Positions 51,150 to 64,000 of a stretch of DNA of 64,000 nucleotides are shown here, piece after piece. Origin of the DNA: Sycobia sp. Sy_11 (Eukaryota > Arthropoda > Insecta > Hymenoptera > Epichrysomallidae); contig JACCIC010000001.1 of NCBI GenBank assembly GCA_018907035.1, positions 5,896,501-5,960,500 of the forward strand. Reading direction: 5' to 3'. Positions within the stretch are counted from its first letter, which is position 1. Every line of letters starts with the position of its first letter. The notes under the pieces are model-generated. The model had not been told where the DNA came from, did no database searches, and saw nothing but the letters and a program-made list of their open reading frames with translations. A program made the translations under genes and the position numbers.

Positions 51150-52060
51150 GCCTTTCCCGTATTAATAATAAATACCGTACGACCGAGATTGCGGCTTCTC
51201 TTCCATCAATTCAAACAGTGCGCTGGAGTCTAAAATCGGCAATTTCTCGTGCAATAAGCGCGTCACACGCGAGCACCCGCGCTGACCTCTCGGCAAACTC
51301 AAACTTTCCTCGATCCACGGCGGTGGTCGGATGAGAGCGCAATTCTGGAATATTCATTAAAAGTGGAGCGGCGACGGCGGCGGCGCGCGCAAAGAGCCAG
51401 GGCTTTTCGACGATTATATGAATCTTGAATTGGTCGCGGTCTCCGCGGGGTCAGAGAGAGGGTTGGATTTTCTTTTCAGATCGGCCGGGCCACCGCCCTC
51501 CTCCGGGTTCGCCTAGACGCGTTGGGATTTTCATCGCCCAACTGACGGTCGCGGTATAATAATGCTAAATATTGTCGAGTCTGAATAATCCTTACGCTGC
51601 GCGCGTTTTAATTCATCCTCGCCATCTCGAAATTTCCGGTTCCATGGAGTGAGAGGAGACGTCTTCCTTTCGCGGCTATTATGATTCGAGATTATCAATG
51701 CAAAAATTATTCGCTGCCTTGAGAGGCGGGGAAGTGGAGTTACCGATGAGGTCTGCCAAGAGATACAAGTTTTAGATTACAATAGCCTACGAGGGCAAGA
51801 TTCAGTTTTTAATCGTATTTTCACGCGCACTTCTCTTCTTCATTTTGAATGACGTACAGTAGCGCGCAGCTCAAGATTTCATAAGACGGGTTATCGATTT
51901 CCACGATAAGATAATATATTCTCCAGCCGGTGCGGTTATATTAAGTTATCTTTATTATCAGTAAATCTCGATGTCCGTATAAGAAAGCAGTATGGAGGGC
52001 GGGCCGATTTATTCGTACGCTGAACAGGTTACCCTGCCCTCCAGACGCTCTCAGTTTCTC
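51150..52060. other. GC/CpG-richer block in probable intron 2
   Basis: CpG-rich with GGCGACGGCGGCGGCGCGCG near 51369. No receptor-like coding sequence in any frame; it may be regulatory. Confidence 0.4.
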
Positions 52061-53099
52061 CTTCTCTTCTCTCTGGAATTCCTTGGAGTCTGTTGTACTT
52101 GTTGTCGTATCGGGTCAAAGGTCACAACAGGTGTAAATTTCAGATTTTTTTATTTGCACACTTGTTAATTAAGCTGAAAAATGTTACAAATGAATCCATA
52201 GAATAGATTATAGATTTTATATTGCTATTTCATAACTATTTCTATTAAATAAAATTGTTTGGCCAATGCCGACTTGCATGATTAAATACACAACAATCTT
52301 TCAGTGACATTATGTCTGAGTATGTTGAATTTTTCTTTAATAAGCGATTATTCTTGCAAACAATAAATTCTGCACATGAAAATGAAGTTTAAAAAATTTA
52401 AACACTCTTTCTAACAGCCACACAATCATTGTATTTTTTATCACTCATACGTATACTCTTTCATGCATTTATAATTTTTTACTTTTATATTAAAGAAATT
52501 TTCACTTATTCATTGAGTAACTTTTGTGACTTATTAAATCAGCAAATATCTGCTTGTCTTAAGCGACGGAATCTCAAACTTCTCAAATAAGTGAATATAA
52601 ACTTTAAATAAGTGAATATTTACTTATTCGATTTTAGAGATCGCCGAGGTTACGTGTAAGAATTTGAAACTTTAAAAGCAAATATTTCAATTTTGGTCGC
52701 GCCGAGATCTCTAACATTTTAATAATTTAGGTAGACCTGACTAACGAACATATTATAGTTCTTAAAATCAATCGATTGTATTGTCTATCGATTTTTCAAA
52801 TACGCTTATAAAATTCCCCTGAACGCGCGCTATGTACCTATTAACAAAAAAAAAAACCGCAGACGATCGCCGGACGCTATATTCTCCACGCATCATGTTT
52901 GCATTTTTAGGAGGCCCCGTTTTCAGCTCCTAGCGCGATCAACCCGAACAACCAACGACGCCTGAAGTTGGTGGCGACGCACACGCGCGAGGCCCCGCAA
53001 AATTCCGCTCTATACCCCTCCTGGACTTCCGCGTCTTCTCTCTTGCGTTCTGTCTTGATGGGGGCTCCCTATCCCGGAGTTCTATCCACATGATCAGGT

Positions 53100-53104
<5 letters not shown>

Positions 53105-53152
<48 letters not shown>
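53105..53152. repeat. (TC)n microsatellite
   Basis: Uninterrupted TC dinucleotides; the only pyrimidine-sense run of this class after the receptor exons. Confidence 0.95.
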
Positions 53153-53156
<4 letters not shown>

Positions 53157-53433
53157 TCTGGTCTAGGTTGACGCGTCTCTATCTATATAAGACGTGCGGC
53201 GGCGAGTTACATGCGGCTGCGCACAGAGAACGCCAAGTCTTCTTTGTTGCTCCTGTCCGAATAAAATTATATGCCGCAACCTGTTTTTCGCCGAGAATAG
53301 GGTGGGGGAAAGGGGCCGAGATGAGATGCTATGCCGCTACCGCTGCGCGCTACGCACAATGGGGAGCTCGCTCGCGGAGGCCTGGCTCGCTTGCCGTCGC
53401 TTATGTACCGTCTTCTCAAGAGGGAGGGGGAGA

Positions 53434-53437
<4 letters not shown>

Positions 53438-53489
<52 letters not shown>
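53438..53489. repeat. (GA)n microsatellite
   Basis: Uninterrupted GA dinucleotides, about 290 bases after the (TC)n run and complementary to it. Confidence 0.95.
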
Positions 53490-53491
<2 letters not shown>

Positions 53492-53627
53492 CCGTGAAGA
53501 GTTCTATTTTATTGGGATGCCAGGCAATTGCGCGACTGGTTCTCTCTCGCGCGCTCCTTTACTATATGGTACTACTTTTCGAGCTCGATGAAAGTGTTCG
53601 GTATATTATAGTTTCTGTGGCATGTTG

Positions 53628-53651
53628 GGAATAGGGGCGGGGGGGGGGGAC
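53628..53651 (+). other. G-rich tract with G-quadruplex potential
   Basis: GGGAATAGGGGC followed by a G10 run; four G-triplets are available within about 24 bases. Confidence 0.4.
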
Positions 53652-54807
53652 ATGTGTAAACACGACGTTGACCCCGAAGAAGAGACGCTCCGAGGGAAGG
53701 TTGAAAAAAGTCGATGCAGTTTGTCCCACTACGTTTTATAAAAATTCACATTTTATATACATATTAAATTACAAAAAAAAATTATTTCGTGCTAACATTA
53801 AGATTTCTCGTTGTTCATTTCAAAAAACAAATTACAAACTTTCTTGACTGAAAAAAATGTCCGACGATCAAAAAATAGCATTCTGTTTTAACGTCAAAAA
53901 TTAATGGATCTGAAGATTGCATCGTTGGAATCGCGACGTAATTGTATATACTTGCATAAAGCTGCCCAAAGTTAGCTAATTCGAACTAAACCTTCATTTC
54001 AACGTTATTTCGCAACGAAACGCCAAAAATATCTTTACACAATTAATATAAATTTCGAATCAGTCCGAAATTGTTGGAAAATTTCGTAGCCCTTCGACGG
54101 TGCGAACGTAAGATTGATAATAATTGAAACAAAGCAGTCGCAGGGCATTTCACAGAAGTAGTTTTTTACGCCGAAATTCATCGCTCTCAAGTTTCACAAC
54201 GCTTTATATAATTTCGCTGTTCGATTTTCTTCGCGCCGATATAATGGGACTCGTTTTGCAATGTTAATATGAACAATTATATTATTATTTTAAGGTGAAT
54301 GATAATATTCTATTGCTATGAAGTTTAATATTCTCTTTTCGGTTTAACGTAACTCGAGCGTTCTATATTTAAATATGAAAATAATCTATTCTAATTATTT
54401 TAATACTATAGTAAGAATAATTTTTCTGCGATTCTGCATTACGGCGGAACTATAGTATATATACAATACATTGCCTATAGAATAGATGAATAATCTTTTT
54501 TACAAATTCAACTTTTCTTCTCAATTCATGTTATCGCAGCGTTCTCAACTCGCACGACTATGATTTTCTCTTGAAATCACCGTAAATTATAAAAATATTT
54601 CTTCTGAGTTAGATAACTCCTAGATAAACAGGATCGCGATAAGATTGTTCCTCTATTTCGTTTCCCTCCATTATAAAACTCATTGAGCCTCCCATAATCT
54701 CTCTTCGTATTATATATATATACCTTTGTCGATCGAGAGAAAAAGCTTTGTTGCCGCAGCGGCAGCGAGCGAGGCCACTGACCCCTGATGCGACTGCCGA
54801 TCTGCGC

Positions 54808-54810
<3 letters not shown>

Positions 54811-54864
<54 letters not shown>
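54811..54864. repeat. (TA)n microsatellite
   Basis: Uninterrupted TA dinucleotides. Confidence 0.95.
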
Positions 54865-54868
<4 letters not shown>

Positions 54869-54934
54869 GTATATGGGGTTTTATGCTTCGTCCTTTATAC
54901 CCTGATATATACGCTCGGGAGAAGAACAGAGAGA

Positions 54935-54966
54935 AAAAGAAGAAGAAGAAGAAGAAGAAGAAGAAA
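54935..54966. repeat. (GAA)n microsatellite
   Basis: About ten AGA/GAA triplets on the sense strand. Confidence 0.9.
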
Positions 54967-54970
54967 GAGA

Positions 54971-55567
54971 TCATAAATCGATCGTCACGCGTCTCGATCT
55001 CCGGCTCTCGACCCGACGGTCTCTCGAATTCGCCCCGGTGGGGGACGCGCGAGCATTGCAGGGCGTCGACACCCGGGCGTAGCCGCGAAAGCGCAAGTTA
55101 TACGTTATAATGTGACGATATGTGAAATTTGGACGATGGATTAGGTGGACAAGTGGTGAGGATGGCCATCGAATCGCTACATTTGGCTTTTCGTCTGGTT
55201 CGAACGGGAAAACTGCGGTCTCCTCCGGTCGCGTCGATAAATATTTCGAACGGTGGTTCGATTGTGGAAATCGATTGTGGAAATTGAGGGCCGTTGGATT
55301 TTGGACCTTTTGGATATTTTGAAAACTGTGGATCAAAGTAGCTGTGATCATATTGTTATAATCTATACGTAGACATATAAATTGAATAGTGAAGTAATAT
55401 AAATTGAATAGTGAGATCAGTTGATAAGCATTATAATAGAATAGTAAGCAATTAAAATTGACAGAGCTTTTTCCATTGTAAAAGTTTAAATAGAGAGCCA
55501 TGATCGAGATCGTGCTGCATAGAATTTGATTAATTAGATGAAACAATTTTCTTCTGAATGCATGCAA
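54971..55567 (-). other. Unrecognised 198-codon ORF, low confidence
   Basis: One of the longest repeat-free frames outside the receptor exons. The start is AT-rich (Phe/Tyr/Ile/Asn) and the end is CpG-rich (Arg/Ser). This split composition, the lack of domains and the antisense position inside a probable intron argue for chance. Confidence 0.12.
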
Positions 55568-56999
55568 ATATTGAAGATATTATTTACTGGTCACTTGTCA
55601 AAAGGCCAGAACGACATTTTATAAATTTCTCTTTCATTGATTTTAAGCTGTAAGCTGTTAATTAAAAATGTTAATAACATTAGTTTAATTACATTTATTG
55701 AACAAAATAATTTACAAAGTACCACAAAATAATAATTACTTTTAAAATATTCACTTTAACGATAAATTATAACCGCGAATAATGGTACGGATAGTAAAAT
55801 TAAAGTTATATTTACATATTGCATTATTAACCTACCAAAGGGTAGTTATTTATTCAGTAAAAAAATTAATTATTTGTGAAAAAAAGTGTGAAATATTGCT
55901 AGCCAATTCTTTTCGATATGAACAAAAGCTAAGAAAAATGTATTGCATAATCGGAATAACAGAGAAAAAACGTTTTGACAAAAATTCAAAAATATGTAGT
56001 TCTATAATTGTCAACGATGTAGTTGACTAATTTTAATTGTATACTCACATTTCGTTAAAAGAAAATATATCCGTAAAAATCGTTTTTCCAATAATCACGC
56101 TAGCAGTATTTAAGAGTACAATAAGAAAATGTTTGTTTAATAAATATAAATGATTGATTATTGTTTTTTTTTTCTTTAAAGAAAATATTCGCTTTTTTAT
56201 TATGACATAAAGTAGAAGCAGAACTTAATTGAAGCAAACCAATCAAAATTATTTTTCTTTTAACCCAAACATCCATTGAGTTTTATAAGATACTGTAAGA
56301 ATATCTACACATTAAATGTACACACGATATCATAAAATATTAGAGTATAAAAGAATATAATAGAATTTAGTATAATGTAAAAAAAACAAGTGACTGCATC
56401 ATGTACAAAAATTGATCTAAGTCTCAGTAGACGATTAATCATTGAAACTACAGTAGGTGTAAATTTTCACAATGCAACAAAAAATGTCGCATCATTTAAT
56501 AAATAATTCATAATTATAAATTATTGTGAACTTATCGTCAAGCGAATTTAAAATGTGAAGAATACATTTATTTTCATAGTGTTACATGAATTATCACCAA
56601 AAAGTTTCTCGAAATCATGGTAATTGTTAAGTGTACATTATTTCTATATCTTTAAACATGAAATAATTTTTATGATTAAAATTAAATTTTAAACGGTTAT
56701 AAATTCGCCACACAATAATTATTAATTATTCAGTATTTGTAGGCGAGCTATACTTTATTTTTACCAGACATATCAAAATATACAATTAATGTTTTTGTAC
56801 ACAAGAGAGGACTTTTTATGCTATTCTAACCTCACAATCACGTCTTATAATTTGTTGCACGTGTTGGAAAATGCGCTATTCTTATAAAAAAATTTGCAAA
56901 CAAAAGACAGCAACTTTTATCTCGACAGCATGTTTTTGATTGCGCATGTCAAATGAAAAGTATGAAATTAGATTCCAGGGCAACACTGGCAATAGCGCC

Positions 57000-57600
57000 G
57001 ATGAATAATCGAATAAATTCAATCCTATAATGCGCGAATCCCCCAATTCAACGCCTCGGCACCACGAACGACATTCGTATGATTAATTTCGCAGCGATCC
57101 ATCGGTCGCCGCTCTTCCGTACGTCAACGTGTCACCTCAACACGCACTTTCTCTCGCCCCCTCTCTTCGCCCCACCGCCAATCTCCACGACCTTGAGCGA
57201 ACGGCGCAGCGTATAATACACGCATGTACACATGCGTGCGTATATAGGAAGTAGCGCTCAAAGTCGTCGCGGCGAATGGAGCGAGAAATAACAGCAGCGA
57301 GCTCTCGCCCGCCCACCGCCGCCTCCTCTACTCCCTTGTACGCTTCTGCTTCTCCCTCCCCCTCCCGCCCCACTCGCCGATGGCGCAAACGTACGAAAAT
57401 TATGCCCCCGGCGACGTATTTACGGCCTGTTCGCGCAGGGGCGCGCGGACCCCGATGCGCGCACACGGCCCGGCAACAAAAAGCCATTATAATACTTTTC
57501 CAAGCTGCTTTGCGGCGGGATTAATAATGAGCCTCGGAAAAAATGCGAAGGGAGGCCGACGCCCGCCGCTTTAGTTTCCTCGCGCATCCCCACACCTCGC
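57000..57600. other. GC/CpG-richer block
   Basis: Short overlapping ORFs on both strands with no known domain. Confidence 0.4.
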
Positions 57601-57635
57601 AATTAAAAGCCGCAGGAATGTGTCTTTCGAGATAG

Positions 57636-57637
<2 letters not shown>

Positions 57638-57698
<61 letters not shown>
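57638..57698. repeat. (TA)n microsatellite
   Basis: About 30 uninterrupted TA units. Confidence 0.95.
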
Positions 57699-57700
<2 letters not shown>

Positions 57701-57915
57701 TAAAATTCTTGCCTCTTTCCCGTGAGCGGACGTCGCGTTTTTCGATATAGAAAAAGACGGAAACGCGATTCAAAAGGAAGGCAACGGGGGCATTCATGGA
57801 CACTATACGTTAGAAAAACTGTTCTCTCTCGTTCTCTTCTCGAAAAAGTTCTCTCTCTCCAAGCGACTTTTTTTTCGTTGGTGCACTCGAGAGACGCTGT
57901 TTCGCGAATTTTCAG

Positions 57916-58323
57916 TTGCTTTGCTCTGGAAAAAAAATTCTCGCGCGAATTCATGCTCATTATTTTTTAATTCTGCCCTATTTTAGCCCCGCCCTCGTCG
58001 ACAACTCCTTTCACTCTTTCTCACTGCCTAATTGTTTTGCTGTTTTTGAAGAAGGGATATGCTGCTCATACCCCTTCTTCATTCGGAATTTCAAAGAAGC
58101 CAGTGAAAGCATATTTTTATACTTCAAGAAATTCTATAATGAATTGATCAAGCGCTTCTCCCTAAGAACAGGCGAATGGATTAAAAAAAAACTGAACGCA
58201 AATCAATCTGGAAATATTTCACGGGGCCATAACGATAAAACTTTTACTTCATCTGTTTTTGAATTTCCAGGAATATCAACAGAGGCTCGATCAAATTTAC
58301 TTCAACATAAATCGAAAATTTAA
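57916..58323 (+). other. Unrecognised 135-codon ORF, low confidence
   Basis: A repeat-free frame with Phe/Ser/Lys-rich composition and no domain I know. It does not show the helices expected of the receptor. Confidence 0.12.
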
Positions 58324-58987
58324 TAAAAGCTTTCCATATATATGTGCTAGATTCCCGATTTTTAAGACCTTTTACAGTATCGAAAAACTATATATATGCG
58401 TCAGTCGCTCTGTATATTTGCTCTTACGTATTAGGCAATAGCGGAATCCAAAAGTTCTTATAGGAATTGCCATAGCCAAAACCGTTATATATATAAAAGA
58501 CATTTCTATCCTCGCTTCTCGATCTGCCTCTCTTTGCGAAAGAAGGATTTCTGTTAAAAACATACGCACACGCACACGCATGCACACGCATACACACACC
58601 GAGAGAGAGAAAGAGAGATCCTTGCGGCGAGCGTATCGGGTTTTCTTTTTCTTCTTCTTCTTCTTCTACAAGGTTTCTATACGTCAATTTGCTGAAAAAC
58701 CGTTTTTGGTTCAAAAGCGGAGCATTGGGATGCGTGAGCGCGCATCCCATTCGTTTCTCCTTTTTGGCAACGAGGAAGTGAAAAGATACAGCCGGATCTT
58801 ACCGATAATCCCCAGTCAACCTGTTGGAGCGTGAATTCGGTCTTCATTTTCGAAATGAAAAGTGGGCGCGTGCAACGACGAGGCGCGCGTTTGTATGCGG
58901 CTTCTCCTTCCGGAAAGAAAGAGAGAGGAGAGTCGTTGGGGACCTTAAAAAACCGGTTTTCGATTATCCGGCGTTCGCGTGGACGCA

Positions 58988-59175
<188 letters not shown>

Positions 59176-59985
59176 ACGTGTGTGTGGAATGTCGAGAGAA
59201 CTTGCTACTCGTAGAACCGAGGAGAATAGAGTGCAAGAACGAGATGTAGAAAAAGACGAAATCGATTCCATGCGTGTGTATATGTGTGTATGTGTATAAT
59301 GCAATGTTACCGACCTACTTGAAGGAGCACGCATAACCTTTTATTTTCGGATGCCCCGCACAGTTTTAAAATATCGGTCGCGCCGATCTCCCTGCACAAA
59401 CACAGCGAGACATAGGTATATATATATGTATAAGTTTATGGAGGGCTATGCCGTGCGGACACAGCGAGGGAGGAGGGGTGAAGGAAGGGGAGTTGATGCC
59501 GATGTAGACGGTTATAAGGCTATATACACTAGTGCGCATGAGGTGGCTTTCGCTCGCGTGCAGATAAGTGCATAAAGAGCGCGTATAATATGAGAGAGGA
59601 AGAGGAGTGAAAAGAGACGGATAAAAGGACGACGCGGCGAGACGACGACGTAGTGAAAGAGTTTTAAATACCAGCAGCTCTGCATGTGCGTGCGTTGCGT
59701 CGTGCTTGCTTGGGTGTATGTGCATTGTGCATGTATAAGAGATCGCCGCGCGCAAGGATGGTTAGAGAAAGCTGAGACAGAGGGAGAGTGAGTGTGTGAG
59801 AGAGCGAGAGAGAGAGGGGGGGGGTCAGAGGAAGAGAGTGGGAGAAAGAAAGAGTTCTCGGGCTGAAAGTGAATGCTGCAGCTGCTGCACACACGCGGGA
59901 GTCGCACGCGCCGCGCCGTGTAGATGCCTACGTGTATATGATTGTATAAATATATACATATACACAGATCAAGATTAGTCCCTGT

Positions 59986-59988
<3 letters not shown>

Positions 59989-60047
<59 letters not shown>
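59989..60047. repeat. (GA)n microsatellite
   Basis: Uninterrupted GA dinucleotides. Confidence 0.95.
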
Positions 60048-60050
<3 letters not shown>

Positions 60051-60180
60051 TGGCAGCTGATGCTGGCGCAAGAGTAGAATTTTCGTGTGTTGGAGCGCGC
60101 GCCGTTTTTTTACTGCTTGCAAGAAAGAGGAGCACGCGTGGGCTACTTCGCCACGAGCTACGTAGAAGATTTAACGTGCA

Positions 60181-60204
60181 AGAGAGAAAGAGAAAGAAAG
60201 AGAT

Positions 60205-60278
<74 letters not shown>
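60181..60278. repeat. (GA)n imperfect microsatellite
   Basis: GA dinucleotides with AAAGA and GATA interruptions. Confidence 0.9.
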
Positions 60279-60299
60279 CACGAGGCGAAATAAATTGGA

Positions 60300-62645
60300 T
60301 ATGATTTATACCTTCCGAACGGTGTGCGAGAGCGCAAGTTTTAAAGGATCCCCGCAATTTAGGGTAACGGTGTCGAAATTTTTTTACCTCCTTTTTTTTA
60401 CGTCCGCGCTCTTCCTTTCTTTCTCTAATGGAATTTGACCTCATTTGAATGAAACAAAATAACAAACACTCTAGCACGCCGATAGATTCCATAGATCTGT
60501 TTTATATAATACAGTTGTTAGATACAATCGGCAATTCAAAATTTTTAATAAAAAATTCTGTAAATGAACAACCATGTAGAAATCTATCCTCGGCATATCT
60601 CTGATGTATTTTAGATAGTAATACCAATGGATTTGCCGATAATTATTCGAAGTCCATCGAATATTCTATATATTACTTATTCGAGTCTATTCAGAGTTTC
60701 TGAACCTTCACGACCCACGTGGGTAAAAACTTCGGTTGTTTTAATCGGGATCTAACAAGATATCCCGTAATTTGCGCTTTTTATTTTTAAGTTACAAGAA
60801 GTAAGGAGAACGTTGAATGTTCTATCTGGAATTTGCTCAGATTGTCTTTACTTATTCTTATCCTGAAAAAAAACTATGGTTTTTCCAATTAGGATCTTTG
60901 AAATTCTTGTGAGATCAGTGAACTTTAGTAAAAAGTTTCAAGAATAAGATCAAGCGAGGAGCAATTATTTTTTGAGTAGATGTAATTAGATGATTATCTA
61001 ATAACAGAAACGGATTTCCTATTAATAATTGCAAAAAATGTGGGACAAATCAAAGAAGCATCTGGACTATCGATTGTCTTACTCGACGCTGATATCGAAT
61101 AATAAAAACTAACCAGCTTTTCGGTCAGTCATTCTCAACAAATTTTTAAAGTAAATTTTTAAAGTACACACGCTTGGCTGCCGTGAAAATATAATAATTT
61201 ACCACTTCTATTTATTCTTCATAACTATTATGCGTATTTCTCACAAATATTCAATTTTCTTAAAATTACATACTGCATTAAATATCTAATACCTTGCCAG
61301 TCACATCATAATACATGAATTATTTTAACTAGCAATTTTGATATTCAATAAATAATTATACAATTTTTTAAAGAAACGCGAGAGCAATAACTACAGACTA
61401 GAAACAGACCTCATATTCCTGTTAAATAACTCAAAATAATACGAATAACTGAATTTAATTAAAAAATAGGAACTAAATTTATAGATGCCATATAAATCAG
61501 ACATTTCTTATATAGCAAAACAATATATAAAATGTGTAGCACAGTGAAATATAAATCAACTCTTGCGAAATTAAATATGTATTATATAATTGTTTTTATC
61601 TAATATAGGATAAAAATAAATTAAAAACAATGAATTCGACGTTTTATAGCAGGCTAAAAGATAGAAGTTCATGTCATAACACATGATATTAAAATGAAAT
61701 GTATCCACTATTGCAAATTGCAATATTATTTTATTTATTTATTGACTATAAATCACGTCAACTTTACCTTCGGAATTTCATTGCAGATTTCTAATTATCC
61801 CTATACTTAAACGTGACTTTACTATTCTAACCTTAAAATAAGGCCTTTAGCACAATTGTGCGGCTCTTATGGTATAAGATAAAGTTCATTACTATAAGTT
61901 ATAAGTTCATTTTTACCTCTCCAGACTGTCCTCCATCATTTCCCTCGAACATAAATCTGTTTCACAACGTATATAATCAACTTACACATTTGCATTGAAA
62001 TTATTTATAATATTCGTATTTAGAGTGTACTTACGTGTCCCAAATTTGCGGGTGTGAAATTTACATCTCTCGCTGATACACCATTGAAACAAAATAGCGA
62101 ATCTCAGTGTTGACGCAAGATTTACATTTTAAATGTTTAAATACGTACTCATTAGTTAATTCCAATAATGTTGAAGATCTATTGGTATACAATCGGCTAG
62201 ACCGGTGTGAAACATCACACACACATACACAAATACTAAAGATACTTTCGCGGAACAAACCGTCCTCTGTCGAATTAATTAACGAACGATTTCTGTACCT
62301 ATCGCGCAAGACCGCAACGTGGCGTTGTTTTTCAATCGGTCACAGTGCAAATAAAAGCCAGAGGGTGCATCGAGAGCGCAGAAATGACTCGTCAGACGCT
62401 TGTAACTTTCTTAAAAATTATTAGAACGTTAAATACGTTCACATTTTTTTCAAATTCTTTGTCCTCTTAAAAATTTTCAAGAGAGCCCAGCATCCTCTAC
62501 ATTATGCGACTAGTGATTATAAAACTGTTTGTTTATTAGAATTTGGAGCTTAGATACGGTTTGTTGGAAAAATATTATCCCATCGGGCGCTCAGGTGGAT
62601 TCGGTTCTTGTTTTACGACACTTGCCCAGAGACTTAAGCGTTTAT

Positions 62646-62649
<4 letters not shown>
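60300..62649. other. Non-coding AT-rich DNA in probable intron 2
   Basis: No exon or clear repeat seen. Confidence 0.5.

Positions 62650-62698
<49 letters not shown>
62650..62698. repeat. (GT)n microsatellite
   Basis: Uninterrupted GT dinucleotides. Confidence 0.95.
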
Positions 62699-62700
<2 letters not shown>

Positions 62701-63098
62701 ATTTAATAAGTTAGTATTACTGTTGCGCACGCGAATTAGTTATATTTATTATACATATACCTTAGGATTGATAATAATGGTAGGCTGTTGTGCGGCGCGT
62801 TGCAACTTGCGCAAGACGTAATTAAAGATTTACGCTTGTGTACGTTTGGAAAATTGTTCAAATACCTGAATTTCTTGTTTGATTTATATAGGATTTCTCA
62901 ATCTCTTCTTCTCCTTTAATATCTAATAATTTATATGTATACTAATAATGTTAAATTGCCTAATATCCAAAAATTCTATTCTTTTCTTGCGTACTCGAAG
63001 TTCCGCGGCATAGATCTTAAAAACATACAATCGTATACAAGCATTCAAAGTTCAAATCAGAAGGAAATAATAACGAATTGGCAAGCGCGTGCCTGACA

Positions 63099-63101
<3 letters not shown>

Positions 63102-63190
<89 letters not shown>

Positions 63191-63221
63191 GAAGGGAGAG
63201 AGGGAGAAAGGGAGAGAGAGA
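63102..63221. repeat. (GA)n microsatellite
   Basis: Perfect to about 63179, then imperfect with GGG and AAGG interruptions. Confidence 0.95.
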
Positions 63222-63552
63222 ATAATTAAACAACAGCAAAGTAGAAGGGGGAGAAGAAATCAAGAAGGTGATTTAGCGTAGAGAATTTATATATGCTATT
63301 TTACGCCGCGCCGCGGATCTTATAGTTTATTGCTCTTTGACGACGGCGGCTTTACTGCACGCAGCGACACAGCGGCATCGGAATGCTTATCATTTTCGCA
63401 AGATGCAGAGTGGTAGAGGGAGGGATATTTTTACTTTTCGAAATAGACCATAACTTTTTATTATGCAAATAAATGTGATAGAGGGGGGGGGGCTCAAATT
63501 TTCCTTGCAACGTTCGCGTATCCTTTGGAGAGCGAGAGCGAGTGAAAAAGAG

Positions 63553-63553
63553 A

Positions 63554-63599
<46 letters not shown>
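63553..63599. repeat. (GA)n microsatellite
   Basis: Nearly uninterrupted GA dinucleotides. Confidence 0.95.
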
Positions 63600-63603
<4 letters not shown>

Positions 63604-64000
63604 AATATTTGTTTAACTAAGAAAAGGTCTAAAAATCGTATTTTTCATTAGTTAGCGAATTTTTGATAGACTTAACTTAATAAAGACACCGTACATAATA
63701 AAAGTAGGACGTGTTTTAATTAATATGCTTATTAAGCTCCTCTTCATGCTTTACAAACATTTATAAGCTAATTGCAATTAAGCAAAGGTTAAGTGAATTG
63801 CCGTTAAAAATATTTACGTAAAACGATATATAAATATTACATTTCAATATTATATGCATGCTAATATATGATAATATATGTTGCGTACATACATTGTTCG
63901 ATGCAGCATAAAATGAGATTATTATAACTTATCGTTTTATATTAAAGTATATTTTTTTCAATAAAATTTTAAAAACTTCTCTTCACAATCGATTTTCAAA

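Noticed and set aside
53090..53634. Plus-strand ORFs of 86-146 codons
   Set aside because: They are held open by (TC)n and (GA)n runs. I checked them as possible receptor exon 3 and found no helices or cysteine pattern.
55376..55412. Short direct repeat of ATAAATTGAATAGTGA
   Set aside because: Two copies only, in AT-rich DNA; too small to call an element.
59512..60492. Minus-strand ORF of 326 codons
   Set aside because: Its length comes from two (GA)n tracts read as Ser-Leu repeats; the remaining sequence shows no family features.

Overview
This window looks like nuclear DNA from an insect, most likely a hymenopteran (inferred from style, not from a marker gene). It is strongly AT-rich, crowded with long dinucleotide microsatellites ((TA)n, (GA/TC)n, (GT/AC)n), broken up by short GC/CpG-rich islands, and very gene-poor. 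The only convincing protein-coding sequence has eukaryotic splice signals. There are no bacterial operons, CRISPR arrays, rRNA or tRNA genes that I can recognise.

Layout. Positions 1 to about 43.5 kb hold no gene that I can support. This stretch is AT-rich DNA with GC-rich patches near 0.8-1.2, 4.0-4.3, 7.3-7.8, 9.0-9.5, 11.9-12.8, 33.6-34.5, 34.95-35.4 and 38.4-39.1 kb. It also holds a 763-bp fold-back (MITE-like) element at 4541-5303, a smaller inverted-repeat element at 33798-34059, a possible LTR-like relic at about 21.7-22.1 kb, two diverged copies of a dispersed repeat (35.8 and 42.0 kb), several near-perfect hairpins and many microsatellites. Two TATA-box plus splice-donor arrangements (2.7 kb and 7.7 kb) could be non-coding first exons, but the support is weak.

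From about 43.9 kb a CpG-rich promoter/5'UTR region leads into the 5' part of a plus-strand gene. Coding exon 1 is 44518-45074 (signal peptide plus first cysteine module). Intron 1 is 4,370 bp. Coding exon 2 is 49445-49765 (second cysteine module). The junction is supported by a consensus donor, a perfect TACTAAC branch site, a polypyrimidine tract and preserved frame (phase 2). The encoded 292 residues look like the extracellular domain of a Methuselah-like class B GPCR; Mthl1 is my best guess for the subgroup. No seven-transmembrane exon was found after 49765, so the rest of the gene probably lies beyond position 64000 and 49766-64000 is provisionally its second intron.

The most interesting points are the apparent internal duplication of the receptor ectodomain, four short upstream ORFs before the start codon, the long purine repeat that begins at the exon 2 donor, and the two inverted-repeat elements. 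I found no clearly new multi-gene system.
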